Source: Bacilli bacterium (GTDB lineage: Bacteria > Bacillota_I > Bacilli_A > RF39 > UBA660). Taken from it: DNA of 9,021 bases. Below, piece by piece: positions 5,975 to 9,021 of this stretch; position 1 is the stretch's first letter; each line of letters begins with the position of its first letter. The position numbers were made by a program, and so were the translations under genes. The notes below the pieces were generated by a model, which saw nothing but the letters and a program-made list of their open reading frames with translations, made no database searches and was not told the origin of the DNA. The stretch lies in contig JAFTYN010000088.1 of NCBI GenBank assembly GCA_017461465.1, forward strand, positions 1-9,021, in the 5' to 3' direction.

Positions 5975-7771
5975 ATGTTACTAGTTTTATTCGAGGTAAT
6001 ATTTAGTTTATTTGTAGTAAAAGAAGGAAATTTATTAGTGATAATACTGACATCACTTGCAATATCAGCTTTTTTTTCTTTAGTCTTATCTTTTTTCTCT
6101 AAGAAGATACAAAATAAACTTAATTATATTTTTATTATAATTTTACTAATAATTTTTTTAGTCCATACTATTTATTACACTATATTTGATGATATTTTAT
6201 CATTAAATACTATTTTAAATAATCTAAAAGCAATAGCCTTTTATGAAGTATTAATAGATAGAATAATTAGATATTGGTATTTAATTTTAATATATATCAT
6301 ATTAGCAATTATTAATATTTTATTAATACATAAAAATGTAATGAATCTTAAAAAAAATAAGAATTATTATATAGCAATGATTCTATTTATATTAAGTGGT
6401 ATTTTAGTATTTAATATTAATAAAAATACTGATAATATTTTAATCAAAAGTGCTAGAAACAATGGATTATTGATGACTATATGTAAAGATATAAAAAATA
6501 CTTTTTTTAATAATGATAGTAAAATAATTTATAATGAAAATAATGAAAAATATTTAGTTAGCGAATATAACATTTTAAACACAGAGTTTCCAAAAACAAA
6601 AAACGAAGAGATAAATGAAATTAGCTCTTATTTAAAAAATAGCATTCCTAGTAATAAAAATGAATATACCGGAATATTCAAAGATAAGAATTTGATAATT
6701 ATTCTTGCTGAATCATTTAGTGATATTGCTATAGATAAAGAATTAACACCAACATTATATAAACTGTATAATGACAGTATTAGATTTAATAATTATTATG
6801 CGCCAACATTTAGAATTGGTACTGCAGATGCTGAGTATATGCTTGATAATTCTCTTTATCCTGTAGACATTGAAACTGCATTAGTTGAAAGTAACAATAA
6901 TCACTTAATATACAATTATGCTAATGTTTTTAAAGATATTGGTTACAAAACATATGCTTACCATAATTATGACTATGATTTTTATGAAAGAGATAAATAT
7001 TTTGAAAATTTAAAATATAATTATTTAGCATGTGGCAATGGATTAGAAGAAAAAATAAATTGTAGTCTTAAAACACCTAGTGATTATGAGATGATGAAAA
7101 ATACAGTTAATGACTATATAAACGATGAAAAATTTATGACGTATTATGTTACAATGAGTGGACATTTTAATTACAGTAGTAATCATACAATAGTAGAAAA
7201 AAACTATAATTTAGTAAAAGAATTACCATATAGTGAAAAGGTAAAATATTATTTAGCAACACAGATAGAACTTGATAAAGGAATTGAGGCCTTAATGAAA
7301 GAATTAAAAGATAATAATAAACTTGATAATACAGTTATTATGCTGGTTGGAGATCATTATCCTCATGGACTTACACTTGATGAATTTAATGAAAAATCAA
7401 GTTATAAAAGAGATAAAATGTTTGAAAAAGTTAAAATGCCTCTGATTATATATAATCCTGAAGTAAAAAATATTAGTACTGACAAATATTTTAGTATGAT
7501 TGATATTTTACCTACTATCCTAAATTTATATGGAATTTCTTTTGATTCTAGACTACTAATAGGAAGAGATGTTTTTAGTGAAAACGAAACACCTGTAATT
7601 TTTTATAATAGGAGTTTTATCACAAATAAAGGAACTTATAATGCTCTTTTAGAAAAAGGAGAAGGAACACTTACAAAAGATGATATAAAAACTGTAAAAG
7701 ATGATATGTATAATAAATTTAGGGCTTCAAGACTTATTTTAGAAAATGATTATTATAGTTTAATAAAGTAG
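5975..7771 (+). CDS. LtaS/phosphoglycerol-transferase family membrane enzyme (sulfatase fold)
   Basis: 598 residues with an N-terminal bundle of about five hydrophobic helices (about 1-16, 19-41, 50-72, 98-119, 130-148), a linker, and an extracellular sulfatase-fold domain from about residue 236 to the end. In LtaS such domains cut phosphatidylglycerol and transfer glycerol-phosphate to lipoteichoic acid outside the membrane. Likely catalytic and metal residues by motif: E246 in LAESFSD, the nucleophile T283 in GTADAEYM, H330 in YAYHNYDYDF with the following ERDKYF, H397 in TMSGHF, and D460-H461 in VGDHYPHG. SMIDILPTILNLYG (507-520) and the ending RSFITNKGTYNALLEK are typical of the family. 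All key residues are present, so it should be active. The exact acceptor (lipoteichoic acid or another glycerol-phosphate polymer) is inference. C353 and C363 could form a disulfide. SD GAGGAA (5964-5969) precedes ATG 5975. It has its own promoter and terminator. The first helix starts right at residue 1, which is short for the family. Confidence 0.88.
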   Translation: MLLVLFEVIFSLFVVKEGNLLVIILTSLAISAFFSLVLSFFSKKIQNKLNYIFIIILLIIFLVHTIYYTIFDDILSLNTILNNLKAIAFYEVLIDRIIRYWYLILIYIILAIINILLIHKNVMNLKKNKNYYIAMILFILSGILVFNINKNTDNILIKSARNNGLLMTICKDIKNTFFNNDSKIIYNENNEKYLVSEYNILNTEFPKTKNEEINEISSYLKNSIPSNKNEYTGIFKDKNLIIILAESFSDIAIDKELTPTLYKLYNDSIRFNNYYAPTFRIGTADAEYMLDNSLYPVDIETALVESNNNHLIYNYANVFKDIGYKTYAYHNYDYDFYERDKYFENLKYNYLACGNGLEEKINCSLKTPSDYEMMKNTVNDYINDEKFMTYYVTMSGHFNYSSNHTIVEKNYNLVKELPYSEKVKYYLATQIELDKGIEALMKELKDNNKLDNTVIMLVGDHYPHGLTLDEFNEKSSYKRDKMFEKVKMPLIIYNPEVKNISTDKYFSMIDILPTILNLYGISFDSRLLIGRDVFSENETPVIFYNRSFITNKGTYNALLEKGEGTLTKDDIKTVKDDMYNKFRASRLILENDYYSLIK

Positions 7772-7794
7772 ATAATTTAATATCTACTTTTTTT
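7765..7794 (+). terminator. Intrinsic terminator of the LtaS-like gene
   Basis: A 10-bp perfect stem AAAGTAGATA (7765-7774) / TATCTACTTT (7781-7790), loop ATTTAA, T run 7788-7794. The stop codon (7769-7771) lies inside the left arm. Confidence 0.9.
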
Positions 7795-7802
7795 ATATTT
7801 TA

Positions 7803-7824
7803 TGGTATACTTAATAATAGGTGA
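7803..7824 (+). promoter_or_regulatory. Extended -10 promoter and RBS of the prepilin gene
   Basis: TG 7803-7804, one base, TATACT 7806-7811. SD AGGTGA 7819-7824 lies 4 nt before ATG 7829. No -35 is visible. The predicted leader is only about 11 nt. Confidence 0.7.
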
Positions 7825-7828
7825 TAGT

Positions 7829-9021
7829 ATGAAAAATAAAAAAGGTTTCACTCTTGTAGAAATGCTTGGTGTACTAATAATTTTAGTAATTATTTTTATG
7901 ATAGCATTTCCAACTTTGACAAGGGTACTAAAGAATACTGAAGAAGATATTGCTAATTCAGAAAAAATAATTGTAGTAGATGCTACTAAAGATTTATTAA
8001 ATTCTAAAAAAGATATTTATATTCCTAGTGACGACAATACCTATTGTATTGCGTTTGAGACTTTAATGAATCAAGGAAAACTTACTGAAAATCAAGTCGA
8101 AAATATATCTGAAGACTATAATACAGTTAAGGTAACCTACAAAAATAGAAAGGCAATATATGAAGTATTAGGTACTGGCTGTACTGAAGTAATAAAGGAT
8201 GCTCACTTAGAATTAGTAGGTAAAGCTAATGTTAATTTAGAACTTGCATCAGATGGTTCAGTTAAAACTTATGTAGAAGAAGGACTAAACTTTATTAATA
8301 ATGGAGTAGTTACTTATCTAGATTTTACTTTAGATAATTTATATCCTGATTTATCTATAGAAGTAATAAGCCAAAAGACTGGTAATATTACTACATACCT
8401 ACCTGAAACGGTTTTAGATACATACGTAATTAAGTATGCTTATATGGCAGAAGACGGAAAAACATATTATGCTGAACGTACTGTTAAAATAGGGGATAAT
8501 GAAGCTCCTGTTATTGTAGTTAATCCAGCAGAAATTACTCTTCCAATAACAAATAATAATTATGATGTTAGAAGTGGTGTTACTGTAACAGACAATAGTG
8601 GAGTTCTTCCAAATCTTACTGTATCTACAAATTTAAGATTAGGTAAAGTAGGAGAATATGTTGTTAATTATACAGCGGTAGATAAAAGTGGAAATAAATC
8701 AGTTGCAAAAAGAATTGTTAAAATAACTTCTGATAATGTGCTTGTTCAAGTTGAATTATTAGGAGATAAAGTAATGGAAATAGAGCAGTATACAATATTT
8801 ACAGATCCGGGTGCTAAAGCAACAGGATCTGATGGATTAGATTATACTGATGAAATTGATAAAACAGGAAGATTTGGGGATATGAATGAATCTAGTTTGG
8901 ATACATCAAAACTAGGCCCACATTATATAACTTATAGTGTAACTAAAAACGGTGTAACTTCTAGTGAAACTAGAATAGTAGAAGTAGTACCAGGTACTAT
9001 GAATGTATCTATGGTGGTAAA
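7829..9021 (+). CDS. Type IV prepilin-like protein with Ig-like surface modules (3' end outside window)
   Basis: 397 codons are visible and open to the window end. The N-terminus MKNKKG/FTLVE is a textbook class III (prepilin peptidase) signal: cleavage is expected after G6, F becomes the mature first residue and E11 the conserved Glu5. A hydrophobic helix runs about 7-28. Next comes a pilin-like head (about 35-122) with C73 and C118, a possible disulfide. Tandem Ig-like modules follow. The first spans about 125-222. A clear DUF5011/bacterial Ig-like unit spans about 223-299 (starts GDNEAPVIVV, has VTVTDNSG and GEYVVNYTAVDKSGNKS, ends KRIVKI). Another spans about 304-387 (YTIFTDPGAKA, then YITYSV and a final IVEV). 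Prepilins are inserted in the membrane, cleaved and assembled into pili or secretion pseudopili; Ig-like modules usually extend proteins from the cell surface. So an adhesin-like minor pilin is inferred. Strong promoter and SD fix the start. No other pilus gene is in view. Confidence 0.88.
   Translation, partial: MKNKKGFTLVEMLGVLIILVIIFMIAFPTLTRVLKNTEEDIANSEKIIVVDATKDLLNSKKDIYIPSDDNTYCIAFETLMNQGKLTENQVENISEDYNTVKVTYKNRKAIYEVLGTGCTEVIKDAHLELVGKANVNLELASDGSVKTYVEEGLNFINNGVVTYLDFTLDNLYPDLSIEVISQKTGNITTYLPETVLDTYVIKYAYMAEDGKTYYAERTVKIGDNEAPVIVVNPAEITLPITNNNYDVRSGVTVTDNSGVLPNLTVSTNLRLGKVGEYVVNYTAVDKSGNKSVAKRIVKITSDNVLVQVELLGDKVMEIEQYTIFTDPGAKATGSDGLDYTDEIDKTGRFGDMNESSLDTSKLGPHYITYSVTKNGVTSSETRIVEVVPGTMNVSMVV

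Noticed and set aside
1..9021. Reassigned TGA code (Mollicutes-like), suggested by low GC and no TGA stops in intact genes
   Set aside because: All Trp codons read are TGG and no in-frame TGA interrupts any gene; lack of TGA stops in about eight genes is easily due to AT bias.
1..9021. CRISPR array, insertion sequence, tRNA/rRNA or riboswitch
   Set aside because: No spaced direct repeats, transposase-like ORF, cloverleaf or long structured leader was seen; intergenic gaps are too short for most riboswitches.

Overview
The window is a very AT-rich (low-GC), strictly one-directional piece of bacterial chromosome. RNase J, a CPA2 antiporter, an LtaS-family enzyme and strong AGGAGG/AGGTGAT ribosome binding sites all point to a Gram-positive Firmicutes/Bacilli-type cell, possibly one of the uncultured gut Bacilli lineages (inference). 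In the intact genes every Trp codon I read is TGG and every stop is TAA or TAG, so nothing suggests a reassigned TGA.

Layout: (1) The 3' end of an RNase J gene (1-351) closes with a terminator. (2) A decayed family-2 glycosyltransferase (485-1309) follows. It has lost about 40 codons of its catalytic core in frame and carries three further one-base frameshifts. (3) A small membrane protein of unknown function (1409-1711) is a single-gene unit. (4) A PII-like regulator (1769-2101) overlaps by one base a short CPA2-type cation:proton antiporter with no RCK domain (2101-3264). This looks like a transporter plus a separate nucleotide-sensing subunit. (5) An operon holds miaB (true start 3347), a single-pass protein with an extracellular domain (4781-5281), and a two-TM protein of unknown function (5292-5885). 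(6) An LtaS/phosphoglycerol-transferase-family membrane enzyme (5975-7771) is preceded by a 10-codon ORF with a canonical start region. That ORF is either a leader peptide or the original N-terminus cut off by a one-base deletion. (7) A type IV prepilin-like protein carrying Ig-like surface modules (7829 to the window end) runs off the edge.

The transcription units share one compact design. A terminator is followed, usually within about 1-30 bases, by an extended -10 promoter (TG-N-TATAAT-like). A leader of only about 9-19 nt and a GGTGAT-type ribosome binding site come next. Several terminator stems contain the stop codon of the gene they end.

By theme, the 3' half is mostly cell envelope and surface (polymer synthase, prepilin-adhesin, single-pass extracellular protein). 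The 5' half is RNA metabolism, ion homeostasis and one dead surface-polysaccharide gene. I saw no CRISPR array, insertion sequence, tRNA or rRNA. I did not find a clearly new multi-gene system. The strongest leads are the PII-like/antiporter pair, the pilin-Ig fusion, and the short ORF in front of the LtaS-like gene.
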